Below are positions 1 to 9,171 of a stretch of 64,000 nucleotides of DNA, in pieces. The translations under genes and the position numbers were made by a program. The stretch's first letter is position 1. Each line of letters opens with the position of its first letter. Source of the stretch: Bacteroidota bacterium (GTDB lineage: Bacteria > Bacteroidota > Bacteroidia > Bacteroidales > FEN-979); the NCBI GenBank assembly GCA_026391355.1, contig JAPLDH010000026.1:1-64000 (forward strand), written 5' to 3'. The notes under the pieces were generated by a model. The model did not search any database, was not told where the DNA came from, and saw nothing but the letters and a program-made list of their open reading frames with translations.

Positions 1-1
1 G

Positions 2-1000
2 AATTCATCGGATATTACTATCACAGGGTTGACGCTCACCGGAGGCGTAACCGATTATTCCGGGTATCATCTGATCGGAAATCCGTATCCCTGTTCCTTA
101 TTGTGGGATAATACCTGGGCAAAGACAAATCTTGACGCCACCGCTTGTATCTGGGACCATACCAACGGACATTACTGGTACCACAATGGCATAACCGGAA
201 ACGGACCGTTTGCCAATGGGATCATTCCAGCGGAGCAGGCATTTTATATCAAGGCCAATGCCGATGGAGGTTCGATCACCATACCCCAGGCCAAACGTTT
301 ACATTCCACACAGACCTTTTACAAGAAGGAAGAACCGGTAACCCTTTCTCTGAAGCTAAGCGGAGACGATGGTTACGATGAATCAGTGATCATGTTTACA
401 CAAGGATCGACTGTAGGATTTGATCATCCTTTCGACTGCCAGAAATTATGGGGAAATGATGCTGCAACCGAGATTTTTTCGTGGATTGATGGTACGGTTC
501 CTGCGTCGATCAATGTGCTTCCGGACGAGACCAATTGCCCGGCAATTCCCATTGGGATCAAAGTCGGCAACACGGGTTCCTATTCTATTGATGTTACCGG
601 GATGGGAACCTTTCATGATGATATAGCCATTTTCCTTGAAGACAAACTTACCGGGGCGATGCAAAACCTGCGCACCAACCCTGGTTATACCTTCAATTCA
701 AGCCCCCAGACTCCTTCCGATCCGAACCGTTTCCTTGTGCATTTTAGCCCAACTGGAATAGGTGTAATGTCAGGGCCTTCCATCAGGATCTTTGCCATTG
801 AAAAGAATGTTTATGTTAATATATCGGAGAAAACACAGGGAACAATATCGATTTACAACCTGCTCGGCGAAAAGATTGCTGAAAAGGATATTGCCGGAAA
901 TACCAAAAATATAATTCCTCTGGATGTTACAGAAGGTATTTATATTGTCAATATTTTTGCAAATGAGTTCAGAAAAACTGGCAAAGTAATCATTCGCTAG
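2..1000 (+). CDS. T9SS-sorted secreted protein, C-terminal part (5' end outside window)
   Basis: The reading frame is open from base 2, so the gene begins upstream of the window and only its last ~333 residues are seen. The visible part has alternating Gly/Asn/Trp-rich beta-type sequence with no family I can name. The last ~70 residues look like a type A T9SS C-terminal sorting domain (IYNLLGEKI, then GIYIVNI and a final KVIIR), which directs export across the outer membrane and surface attachment in Bacteroidota. The next gene starts 19 bp downstream on the same strand. The sorting domain is a firm call; the function of the cargo is unknown. Confidence 0.8.
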   Translation, partial: NSSDITITGLTLTGGVTDYSGYHLIGNPYPCSLLWDNTWAKTNLDATACIWDHTNGHYWYHNGITGNGPFANGIIPAEQAFYIKANADGGSITIPQAKRLHSTQTFYKKEEPVTLSLKLSGDDGYDESVIMFTQGSTVGFDHPFDCQKLWGNDAATEIFSWIDGTVPASINVLPDETNCPAIPIGIKVGNTGSYSIDVTGMGTFHDDIAIFLEDKLTGAMQNLRTNPGYTFNSSPQTPSDPNRFLVHFSPTGIGVMSGPSIRIFAIEKNVYVNISEKTQGTISIYNLLGEKIAEKDIAGNTKNIIPLDVTEGIYIVNIFANEFRKTGKVIIR

Positions 1001-1019
1001 AATAAAGGAGGACAACTTT

Positions 1020-1694
1020 ATGGAAATTACATGGATGAAATGGGATAGTTTTAAAATTAATATTGGCGGAAAGATCATTTACCTTGACCCGGTATTCGGG
1101 GATTATACTGAAAAAGCGGACCTTGTGTTAGTTTCCCACAGTCATCAGGATCATTCAGACCTGCAGGTGATATCAAAGATCAGGACACCAAAAACTGTTG
1201 TTCTGACGACACAGGAGAACGAAAAGAAGGTGAACGGAATCGGATTATCCCCTGGAGAAAGCTATACTCTTGGCGCCATAAAAGTTATCGCCTGTCATGC
1301 TTATAATATTGTGCGGATGAGGGAACCCGGCGTACCATTTCATCCCAAAGGATTTGGTGTAGGTTGGATTATTGAAGCAGGGAAACTGCGAATCTATTTT
1401 ATGGGGGACACGGAGCTTATTCCTGAGATGTCAGATCTGGGCTCTATTGATGTTCTCATGATCCCAATAAGTGGAACTTTTGTTATGGATATTCCTGAAG
1501 CTATTGAAGCTGTTAAGGTGATCAGGCCAAAGATTACAATACCGATGCATTTCGGTGTAGTTGATGTGGTTTTTGGAGGAACTACCCCCACACGAATAGC
1601 ACTGGAAGTCGACACAGATACCTTTAAATATCCACTATACGGTATTACCGAGGTGAGGGTACTGGCTCATGGGGAGTCGACAATTGTAACGTGA
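1020..1694 (+). CDS. MBL-fold metal-dependent hydrolase (UlaG/UPF0173-like)
   Basis: A 224-residue single-domain metallo-beta-lactamase-fold protein, predicted cytoplasmic since no signal peptide is seen. The metal-binding motif HSHQDH lies at residues 40-45, followed by the later ligands in CHAYN (about 95), GDTE (about 130) and a C-terminal MHFG. The length and the compact HxHxDH form fit the UlaG-like/UPF0173 group rather than lactamases or glyoxalases. The start is supported by a rare strong Shine-Dalgarno sequence (AAAGGAGG) about 8 bp upstream. The substrate cannot be read from sequence. Confidence 0.85.
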   Translation: MEITWMKWDSFKINIGGKIIYLDPVFGDYTEKADLVLVSHSHQDHSDLQVISKIRTPKTVVLTTQENEKKVNGIGLSPGESYTLGAIKVIACHAYNIVRMREPGVPFHPKGFGVGWIIEAGKLRIYFMGDTELIPEMSDLGSIDVLMIPISGTFVMDIPEAIEAVKVIRPKITIPMHFGVVDVVFGGTTPTRIALEVDTDTFKYPLYGITEVRVLAHGESTIVT

Positions 1695-1729
1695 TTGGGC
1701 TAAATATTCAGGAAGGTAAGAACCTTTAA

Positions 1730-2065
1730 TCAAAAAGTGATCAGTTTCTCATCTCCCGTAAGAATTTCCGTAAGGGTTTCACCCATATATCTGACTGGAA
1801 TACCCAATGCTCTGATTTCATCGGTTACACCATATGCTTCAGTACATCCCTCGCATGCCTGCACATTAATGCCACTCTGAAGAAGATAATCCAGTTCTTT
1901 TTGTATCAATCTGTTTTCGGCCACCAATTTTGCTGAAGGTCCCCATATAATAAGAGTAATATCATCCCACCATCCAATACTTTTAGCATTCAGCAGATAT
2001 ACAAAAATCATCCGTAAGGCTACATCTTTTTCTCCTGTCGTCCAGAGAACATTAAGTTTTTTCAT
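1730..2065 (-). CDS. DsrE-family protein
   Basis: A 111-residue cytoplasmic protein with the DsrE/F-like alpha/beta fold: an N-terminal LNVLWTTGEKD strand-loop, a central LIIWGPSAKL segment and a CEGC pair at about residue 74, typical of small DsrE proteins implicated in sulfur-relay or redox chemistry. It starts 11 bp downstream of the REC-PAS-kinase gene, so the two are very likely co-transcribed. The CxxC-type pair suggests a thiol role, but no specific partner is visible. Confidence 0.7.
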   Translation of the reverse strand: MKKLNVLWTTGEKDVALRMIFVYLLNAKSIGWWDDITLIIWGPSAKLVAENRLIQKELDYLLQSGINVQACEGCTEAYGVTDEIRALGIPVRYMGETLTEILTGDEKLITF

Positions 2066-2076
2066 ATGTTCCTATG

Positions 2077-3546
2077 TTAATTCCCCTCCGGGATGGTCAA
2101 TATTACTTTAGTGCCTTCTCCCGGTTTTCCATGAAAAACCACTTCGCCACCGAAAAGTACCGCTCTTTCCCTCATTCCGAGCAAGCCCAATGAAGTTTTA
2201 CTCGACAAATTACTTTCATTTATACCGCTCCCGTTATCAGTAATTTCAAGGATGTAGGATTTTTCTTTTTTGTTTAGACGTACCTCAACCCTGGTGGCAT
2301 TTGCATGACGAAGAATGTTGGTCAGTGATTCCTGGAAAATTCTGAATACCCCTACAGCATGAGTCGGTTCAATACCGATTTTATTAACTCCACAATCCAA
2401 ATGACATTCTATCCCGCTTTGTTTTTCGAACTCCTTAAGCTGCCATTCCAATGCGGGAATGAGGCCAAGTTCATCAAGAATCCGTGGACGAAGATCACTA
2501 CTGATTTTCCTGACAAAATCAATATCCATTTCGATTAGTTTGATCATTTCTGTTGCCTGTCCGATTGCATTTTGCACTTCAGCTGAATCCACACCTTCCT
2601 TTAATTGTTTTATCAACCGGGAGGTATTCATTTTCAATGCTGTAAGGCTTTGACCCAGGTTGTCATGGAGTTCCCGCGAAATCATTATCCTTTCTTCTTC
2701 CCTGATCGTTTGAAGGCGGGCAGCAAAAGCCTTGAGCTGTTCCCTTGATTCCCTAAGGATCTCTTCTGCTTTTTTCCTGTTCGAGATATCCTCTACCATT
2801 GCAAGAAAATGAATGGGTTGATCCTCATTATCACGGATAGCGGTAACAATCAGGGATCCCCAAACAACTTTTCCATCTTTTTTTATATACCTTTTTTCTG
2901 CTTTGTAAACCTGTATCTCCTGTTTGACAAGCCTGGAAACATTTAACTTGTCTGCTTCGTAATGGGCAGGATGGGTAATTTCGCGGAAGGTCAGGGATCT
3001 CAACTCTTCATCAGAATATCCCATCATTTTCCTGAATGCCTCATTTGCACGGATAAAATAACCGTTACTTCCAAGAGTTGCAATTCCAACATGACTCTCT
3101 TCGAACATCCTGCGGAATCTTTCTTCACTGACCCTCAGGGCATCTTCTGCCAATTTATGTTGCTGCCTGACACTGACATCCTGAATTTCTCGTTCTACGG
3201 CTGATAACAAACGGGTCATGTTATTTTTAAGGATATAATCATGAGCACCTGCTTTCAACATTTCCACAGCCCTGTCTTCTCCAATCACTCCAGACACCAC
3301 GATAAACGGAATGTCGAGGCCGGTTTCCTGTAAGATCCTGAGTGCGGATGGCGCATCAAACTGGGGCAACTCGTAATCTGCCAGAATAAGGTTCCATGTC
3401 CTTTTCGCTAATGCTTCTTTCATTTCATTTGCAGACTCAATCCGTTCTGTAAACAGATTATATCCACCCCTTTTTAAATGGTAAATATTCAATTCTGCAT
3501 CTGAAATGTTATCTTCGATGATTAAAACATTGAGTAATTTTTTCAT
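2077..3546 (-). CDS. Hybrid response regulator-PAS-histidine kinase
   Basis: A 489-residue soluble signalling protein. Residues 1-125 form a receiver domain (acidic pair E11/D12, phospho-acceptor D57, KAGAHDYILK near the end). A PAS domain follows at about 140-260. The transmitter is of the HisKA_3 (NarX/DegS-like) type, with the phospho-histidine at H294 in RELHDNLGQ and a HATPase_c domain (DNGSGI, GLLGMRERA). There are no membrane segments or DNA-binding domain. It probably receives phosphate from another kinase or relays to an unlinked NarL-type regulator. It lies 36 bp after the C25 peptidase gene and 11 bp before the DsrE gene, suggesting one transcript. Confidence 0.9.
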   Translation of the reverse strand: MKKLLNVLIIEDNISDAELNIYHLKRGGYNLFTERIESANEMKEALAKRTWNLILADYELPQFDAPSALRILQETGLDIPFIVVSGVIGEDRAVEMLKAGAHDYILKNNMTRLLSAVEREIQDVSVRQQHKLAEDALRVSEERFRRMFEESHVGIATLGSNGYFIRANEAFRKMMGYSDEELRSLTFREITHPAHYEADKLNVSRLVKQEIQVYKAEKRYIKKDGKVVWGSLIVTAIRDNEDQPIHFLAMVEDISNRKKAEEILRESREQLKAFAARLQTIREEERIMISRELHDNLGQSLTALKMNTSRLIKQLKEGVDSAEVQNAIGQATEMIKLIEMDIDFVRKISSDLRPRILDELGLIPALEWQLKEFEKQSGIECHLDCGVNKIGIEPTHAVGVFRIFQESLTNILRHANATRVEVRLNKKEKSYILEITDNGSGINESNLSSKTSLGLLGMRERAVLFGGEVVFHGKPGEGTKVILTIPEGN

Positions 3547-3582
3547 AAGTATTGAATTTGCCGGTCTCCCGATCCTCGTTCT

Positions 3583-5661
3583 TTATTTAACCTGGTCAAG
3601 GATGATATTTCCTCTCACTATGATCGATTTCCCGGGATTGATAGTGAATGTACCTTCCTGGATGATCAGATCGTGGCAAACATTCAGGTTACTGGTGGTA
3701 ATTACCGGTTTACGTAAGGTATTTGGCAAGACTACATTATTAAGAGAGGTAGGAACTGCAGGGGGAGTCCAGTTTCCTGCTTTTCCCCATTCAGTATCGA
3801 TCGCTCCTGTCCATGTAACGGTTGAGAAAAAGGATGGCTCGTCTGTCCATATTTCCATTGCGGGATCGCCAAGGGCATTTGAACAATAATGACACCAGCG
3901 TTGTGCTCCAGGTTCCCATTCTCCGGGAAGGGTCACCCAAGGGGCTGTCTTTATCTTCGAAATCATATGCACTGTACCAAAATGTCGCTCGGGGATGGTA
4001 TCATTATAGAGTGCACTGACAAATTCACGCTGAAGATGTTCCGAGGGTCCATCTGTTGTCCCTTCGTCAAACCAACCATATCGCGAATTAAAAACACCCC
4101 CGACGAGAAAATTATGTATCGTCAGCATTTTTGAAGCAATGCAGTCGGATTGATCGAATGCTCCGCAATAGCATCCCTGTGTATATAATAACTGATAATT
4201 GTGAATATATCCATTTACCTGTGAAAAATTCAGATCCGTAATATCAGAGGTGTAAAGTCTCATCACATAATTGGTATTTGCATGCCCAAGGTGATGCAGA
4301 AAGGTTTTTCCGGTATTGATCTTTGCGATGAGGGTGGCCACCGACCAATGCCAGATATTGCCAGGGGTGATCACTGAATCGAATAATTTTTCAATTGTAT
4401 TTGTTGCTGAAGGGATTCCATGCGTATAATACCCGTAATCCGTATGGGTATCTACGAGCAAATTCATGTATGGTCCACCCTCTGTTGCCGGTGCATCCCA
4501 TAAATGTTCCCCGATCAGAAAAGGATTTTTAAGCTCCCCGAGAACAGGATTGGTTTGATATGAAACCGATTTTGAGATCATATGATGAAGTTCGGCAGTG
4601 TCATTGACAGGCATACGGGCTACACCGATATCCGGAAGAAGATCGGGATTGTCATTCACTTCACCGTAAACATGGTTCCCGTTCGAATCATAATTGCCAT
4701 TCAACCCCGAATAATAGAGATCCCCCGGTATGTTCCAGTCATCGTAACCTCCACCGGAAATAACATGACAATAAAAGCCCCTGCAGGGAATAAACTGGGG
4801 ATTTCCGGCGAGAAGCACATATTGGATTCCGTCATTCTGATACTGATCTATTATATAATTTCTGATCTTTTCCTGCAGGTCATACCCGGAAACGACAGAT
4901 GAAATGCTTTCCACCGTTTTCACCTGACCGGAAATCCCTTTGTTGTTGTACATAGTAAGCAATGGCTGAAATTCATTCTGAAAAAGGGCAGGTGCAATGA
5001 TCAGAAGTTGGTAGGAAACAACCGGGAATTGGGGGTGCGGGTAATGTGAGATCATTTCTGGGTTTTGAGAAAATTGCCGGATCCTTTTCTGAATATCCGG
5101 TAAAGAAGAAATATTATCCGGGAAATTTCCATGTTGTCCACTTTTCCTGGTATGGATCCTGACTATGATCTTCCTGAAAAACGAAACTTTACCGCTGACC
5201 GGGTTGTATTTAAGGGGTGTAATAGTTGAAATTGCAAACCCATAACCATTAAGGTATTGTGTTAATAACCTGCCATGTTGTGTCGAAGGATAGCTGGCAT
5301 GCCGGGTATATATCTTTTCATTTTTTAAAAATTTTCCTGACTGATTGTCTGAAACAGGACGCATTTCCTGACCGGGAGAAAGAATAAAGAACCCCGGTAT
5401 TATCGTCTCTTTTTCACCAAAAACGTCAATTGATTCTGCTACCTCTCCTGGTGGTACCATAAGAAAAACCTGAGCATAGGGTAATACCGGTTCACCCGGA
5501 ATTCCGGAAAGGATGGTGTTCGGAAAAATTATTGTTTGATAAGTTCCGGAAGAATTAATTTTATAATCACTGAAAAAGTAATCTTTTTCAATTTTTCCCC
5601 CATAGGTAAATGAAATAACAAAACAGGATAGAATGATCAGCAGGATGTGTTCTTTTTTCAT
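3583..5661 (-). CDS. Gingipain-like C25-family cysteine peptidase
   Basis: A 692-residue exported peptidase with a signal peptide at residues 1-21. After a propeptide-like region with a GIPGEPVLPY motif, the C25 domain spans about 210-590: the YVLLAGNP strand, the catalytic His in LGHANTN (H460) and the catalytic Cys in QGCYCGAF (C497 or C499). The last ~75 residues (WTGAIDTEW...GNWTPP) match a common Bacteroidota beta domain. Unusually, no T9SS sorting domain follows that module, so export to the surface is uncertain. At ~690 residues it is too short for the T9SS sortase PorU, which is also C25. A TAACTTTG box (5688-5695, minus strand) is a possible promoter element. Confidence 0.87.
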   Translation of the reverse strand: MKKEHILLIILSCFVISFTYGGKIEKDYFFSDYKINSSGTYQTIIFPNTILSGIPGEPVLPYAQVFLMVPPGEVAESIDVFGEKETIIPGFFILSPGQEMRPVSDNQSGKFLKNEKIYTRHASYPSTQHGRLLTQYLNGYGFAISTITPLKYNPVSGKVSFFRKIIVRIHTRKSGQHGNFPDNISSLPDIQKRIRQFSQNPEMISHYPHPQFPVVSYQLLIIAPALFQNEFQPLLTMYNNKGISGQVKTVESISSVVSGYDLQEKIRNYIIDQYQNDGIQYVLLAGNPQFIPCRGFYCHVISGGGYDDWNIPGDLYYSGLNGNYDSNGNHVYGEVNDNPDLLPDIGVARMPVNDTAELHHMISKSVSYQTNPVLGELKNPFLIGEHLWDAPATEGGPYMNLLVDTHTDYGYYTHGIPSATNTIEKLFDSVITPGNIWHWSVATLIAKINTGKTFLHHLGHANTNYVMRLYTSDITDLNFSQVNGYIHNYQLLYTQGCYCGAFDQSDCIASKMLTIHNFLVGGVFNSRYGWFDEGTTDGPSEHLQREFVSALYNDTIPERHFGTVHMISKIKTAPWVTLPGEWEPGAQRWCHYCSNALGDPAMEIWTDEPSFFSTVTWTGAIDTEWGKAGNWTPPAVPTSLNNVVLPNTLRKPVITTSNLNVCHDLIIQEGTFTINPGKSIIVRGNIILDQVK

Positions 5662-5757
5662 CCGTATATTATTACACTTTGAAAAACCAAAGTTACGGAT
5701 TTTTTACTGAATAAATAGAAATTCCTATTATCTCAATACAGAATGGCACTGTGAAAA

Positions 5758-6411
5758 CTATTCGCTTTTTTCAACAGACGGGGTAATAATTTCAGTCACC
5801 GGTATGATAACATTCTCTTCTGTGACAACTTTTGTTGGTCTTCCAGGCTTTTTGGCGCCGGCTATCACTTCTTTCTGCTTTTTCGCTATGATTACCCTGG
5901 TTTTTTTTGTCTTTTTTGATTTTGGCTTGGCCACAATTTTTTTATCCGTGGTTTTTTCAGGAATTATAATTTCCTGAACTGGCGTTTCTGATTTAATTTT
6001 CTTTGCCCGCCCAGGTTTTCTATTTTCTGTTTTTCCAGGAATTCCAATTTCCTGAACTGGCATTTCTGATTTACTTTTCTTTGGCCGCCCGGGTTTTCTT
6101 TTTTCTGTTTTTTCAGGAATTCCAATTTCCTGAACTGGCGTTTCTGATTTAATTTTCTTTGGCCGCCCGGGTTTTCTTTTCTCTGTTTTTTCAGGAATTC
6201 CAATTCCAGGAACCAGAGTTTCTGATCTTATTTTTCTAGGTCTACCCGGCTTTCTTTGTTCTTCAAAGCCTTTTCTATCCCTGCTGGTTGGTTTTATCTT
6301 AGTAAGGATATTGCGCAGATATTCAATATGGTTTAACCCTTCTTCCAATTCCTTCTCGTATTTTTTCCGAAGGAATTCAATTTCCTGGTGTGTAAATTCG
6401 ATGGTTGGCAT
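5758..6411 (-). CDS. Lysine-rich protein with tandem AT-hook repeats
   Basis: A 217-residue, very basic protein. Residues 1-45 are a charged helix (FLRKKYEKELEEG). The rest is built on about four 26-residue repeats, each carrying an AT-hook-like core (KPGRPKK) followed by SETPVQEIGIPEKT, with a further KPGRPTK near the C terminus. AT-hooks bind the minor groove of A/T-rich DNA, so a nucleoid-associated or regulatory role is the best inference; the N-terminal helix may multimerise. One repeat carries GRA in place of GRP, which should weaken binding. The intergenic DNA upstream (6412-6645) is very A/T-rich and could be a target. I know no characterised homologue by name. Confidence 0.7.
   Translation of the reverse strand: MPTIEFTHQEIEFLRKKYEKELEEGLNHIEYLRNILTKIKPTSRDRKGFEEQRKPGRPRKIRSETLVPGIGIPEKTEKRKPGRPKKIKSETPVQEIGIPEKTEKRKPGRPKKSKSEMPVQEIGIPGKTENRKPGRAKKIKSETPVQEIIIPEKTTDKKIVAKPKSKKTKKTRVIIAKKQKEVIAGAKKPGRPTKVVTEENVIIPVTEIITPSVEKSE
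5960..6271 (-). repeat. Four tandem 78-bp coding repeats (AT-hook units)
   Basis: Units start at 5960, 6038, 6116 and 6194 with exact 78-bp periodicity, which keeps the frame. The middle copies are nearly identical at DNA level; the outer ones have diverged. Each encodes one AT-hook-like core plus a Pro/Glu linker. Confidence 0.9.
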
Positions 6412-6433
6412 CTTATTTATTTATTAATTTCTG

Positions 6434-6466
6434 CAAAGTTAAAACAATTCTAAAAAAATAATACAA
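6434..6466 (-). promoter_or_regulatory. Bacteroidota-type promoter of the AT-hook gene
   Basis: On the minus strand a TAACTTTG box (6441-6434) fits the TAnnTTTG -7 consensus, with a TTG 22 bp upstream (6466-6464). It lies 23 bp before the start codon at 6411. Confidence 0.55.
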
Positions 6467-6645
6467 CAATTTAAAAAAATATTATAACAGCTTGTATATC
6501 TGATTTTTATTCAAATTGCTTTTAATTAATAAAGAAGTGGACATCAATAACCATAATTATTTTTATATTATATAAATAAATACATTTGATTTATTATCAG
6601 GTTGTTGAGGGTGTTTTGCAATTCCTGTGGATTTGATAATTACTA

Positions 6646-9045
6646 TTAGAGATCTATCATGATGCCTATGGCAGGTAAGATCGTACCAGCAATATTTGAA
6701 ATGGTCCGTAACTCATAACGCCGAAGGCCTTTATCATCCGTATAGATCCCAATGGTACCATCAGCCCGCGTATTCACCAGCAAATCCGGTTGCTGCGCTT
6801 TGAAATTCAGGACATTCTGAACATCCAGGTAGATCATCAGGGACCATTTTTTAAAGAAAAAACTTTTATCAACCCTGATGTCAAGCTGGTTAAATGATTT
6901 TAAACGTAATGAATTAAACTTTGTATAATCAAGATATCCTCTGCCTTGGACATTCCATGCAATGACAAGGCTTGATTTATCCGAATCCCATGGAGTATAG
7001 GGCGCTCCACCTGCAAATCTCCATTTCAATCCGGTTTGCCAGTGATGATGAAACTTCCTGCCAACGGTTACATTAAATAAATGCCGGTTATCCCAGGAAG
7101 AGGGAATATATTGATTGGAAAAATTTGTAAACTCGCTACGGACATATGTATAGGACATAATGATGTTGAACTCAAAAAGATCGTTATTTCTGTACAAAAG
7201 TTCGAAACCATAGGCCCTTCCTTTTGAATCCGGGCTCACAGGTTCATCGCCGGTGACACCATAATCCGAACCTTTGCTGGCGAGCGAAACTGAATCGCGC
7301 AGTGAAAGCGGGTAATGTCCATATAGTTTCAGAAACCCTTCCACTGAAATTTTTGAGAGAAGCGTGGGTTGATATTCCATCCCAAGGACGATATGGTCGC
7401 AGGAAATATATTTTATTCCGGTTGAATCATTTATCAGTTTACCATTGTTATTCCGGAAGCCAAGTGTTGTATAAGCCGGCAACTGGTAATATCTTCCCGT
7501 GTTGAAGTTGAGAAAAACCTTATCCGCCACGATTGCATAAGAGGCCGAAAAACGGGGAGAAAATTGGTTAAGCAGGTTGCTCATCCTTTTTGAATAGTTA
7601 TTTGCATCCATGCGGAAGCCCAATGAAAGATCAAGTCGCTCATTGAAAAATGACTTATTCACCTGTGCGAAAATATTCCATTTGAATAATCCCAGCGATG
7701 AATTGTAATCAATGATCTTTAAGGAATCACCCAGGAAAATCTTTTGATAGGTTTTGTTCGTGTATTCTGCATATTCCAATCCGGCGCCATAGGTAACATT
7801 CCATTTTACAAAATCCATATAGTTTTCATAACGTAATTTATTGCCGGTTTCCTGCGATTTATACTTTAAGAGCAGACTGTCGGGAACTACCTGGTTGTTT
7901 TTGTATTTATTTTCTTCATTATCCAGCATATTCCTGCTGAACACCCATGTTCCATAGCCTTTTGCACGAAAATGACGATACACCAGACCGAATGTATAGC
8001 TCCACTGATCATAATTCGGTAAATACCCGAGCAGATATTTTTGTGTTTCGTCAGGGTTTTTTATACCGGTATTTAATTTGGAATGATCGAGTGCGCCAAT
8101 GGAAATGAAAGTTAGCTGATTATTCCGGTTGAGGTCGATCTTGTATTTCAGCTGGTAATCATTGTATGTGGGCAGGAATGGCAGTTTCAACGCCGTAAAG
8201 AGCAATTGAAGGTAAGAACGGCGTACTGAAAATATAAGCGAGGAATTCCGGGTGACAGGACCATCCAGGGTCAGTCCGACATCACTGGAACCAAGGGTGA
8301 ACCTTCCTGCAAACTTTTCTTTATTGCCTTCAACCTGTCGCAATTCCAGGATAGAGCTCAGGGCATCCCCGCGACGGGCAGGAAAAGCGCCGGAATACAA
8401 TTCCACCTCCCGGATGAAATCAACATTGATGATACCAACCGGTCCCCCTGAAGCACCCTGGGTCGCAAAATGATTGATATTCGGTATTTCAACCCCATCA
8501 AGAAAATACCGGTTTTCACCGGGACCTCCTCCACGGACAATCACGTCGTTCCGGAAGGAAACAGAAGTTCCGACCCCGGGCAACGATTGGATTACCTTTG
8601 AAATATCACGGTTGGAACCCGGACTCTTTTCAATCTCCTGGATGGATAACTTCTGCATGGACACAGGACTCTCCTCCTTTCTTGCCACGGAAGAGGGTTT
8701 TACCTCCATTGTCGGCAATGTGAATGCCTGTTCATCCAGCGCGAGGTCAAGGATCACGGGGTGTGAGTTGGTGACCAGGAAGTCTTCGCTGATGTATTTC
8801 CTGTATCCGATGTACGTTGCAATAAGATGAACATAGCCCGGCTCAACTTTTAAAATGATAAAATTTCCCTTATCATCAGTGGTAGCCCCAAAGGTTGGCC
8901 TTCCGTCAATGATGATGTTTACAAAAGGCAGCGGCTCATTGTTCTTATGATCAAATACCCTTCCCTTGATAATACCTGTCTGTGCAAATGTAAAAACAGG
9001 CAAGTACAGGATCCAAAGTCCCGTCAACATATTTCTAAATTTCAT
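6646..9045 (-). CDS. TonB-dependent outer-membrane receptor
   Basis: A 799-residue outer-membrane transporter. It has a signal peptide (1-21), then a carboxypeptidase-regulatory-like domain at about 22-110 (GIIKGRVFDHKNNEPLPF), a plug domain at about 125-240 (IQSLPGVG, VIVRGGGPGENRYFLDGVEIP) and a C-terminal 22-strand-type barrel ending in IGIMIDL. No SusD partner is adjacent, so it is not a SusCD glycan importer; siderophore, cobalamin or peptide uptake are all possible. The opposite-strand ABC transporter starts ~125 bp away, and a TACTTTTG box (9072-9065, minus strand) lies just upstream as a candidate promoter. Confidence 0.92.
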   Translation of the reverse strand: MKFRNMLTGLWILYLPVFTFAQTGIIKGRVFDHKNNEPLPFVNIIIDGRPTFGATTDDKGNFIILKVEPGYVHLIATYIGYRKYISEDFLVTNSHPVILDLALDEQAFTLPTMEVKPSSVARKEESPVSMQKLSIQEIEKSPGSNRDISKVIQSLPGVGTSVSFRNDVIVRGGGPGENRYFLDGVEIPNINHFATQGASGGPVGIINVDFIREVELYSGAFPARRGDALSSILELRQVEGNKEKFAGRFTLGSSDVGLTLDGPVTRNSSLIFSVRRSYLQLLFTALKLPFLPTYNDYQLKYKIDLNRNNQLTFISIGALDHSKLNTGIKNPDETQKYLLGYLPNYDQWSYTFGLVYRHFRAKGYGTWVFSRNMLDNEENKYKNNQVVPDSLLLKYKSQETGNKLRYENYMDFVKWNVTYGAGLEYAEYTNKTYQKIFLGDSLKIIDYNSSLGLFKWNIFAQVNKSFFNERLDLSLGFRMDANNYSKRMSNLLNQFSPRFSASYAIVADKVFLNFNTGRYYQLPAYTTLGFRNNNGKLINDSTGIKYISCDHIVLGMEYQPTLLSKISVEGFLKLYGHYPLSLRDSVSLASKGSDYGVTGDEPVSPDSKGRAYGFELLYRNNDLFEFNIIMSYTYVRSEFTNFSNQYIPSSWDNRHLFNVTVGRKFHHHWQTGLKWRFAGGAPYTPWDSDKSSLVIAWNVQGRGYLDYTKFNSLRLKSFNQLDIRVDKSFFFKKWSLMIYLDVQNVLNFKAQQPDLLVNTRADGTIGIYTDDKGLRRYELRTISNIAGTILPAIGIMIDL

Positions 9046-9113
9046 CTGCCGTAAAATTTCAGTGCAAAAGTACGGTTTTATCTATTGAGATTTTCGAAGC
9101 AAATCAATCCTCA

Positions 9114-9145
9114 TTGGCTGGATGAGGTTAATAATATTACCTTTG
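9114..9145 (+). promoter_or_regulatory. Promoter of the ABC exporter operon
   Basis: TTG at 9114-9116, 21 bp spacer, then TACCTTTG at 9138-9145: a full match to the Bacteroidota -33/-7 pattern. Transcription would begin near 9150, so translation must start at 9172 or 9175 rather than at the upstream in-frame ATG at 9085. Confidence 0.7.
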
Positions 9146-9171
9146 CTCCCTTTTTAACTATTCTTTTCAGA

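Noticed and set aside
3583-5661. Assignment of the C25 peptidase as PorU, the T9SS sortase
   Set aside because: It is several hundred residues too short and ends in a generic beta module.
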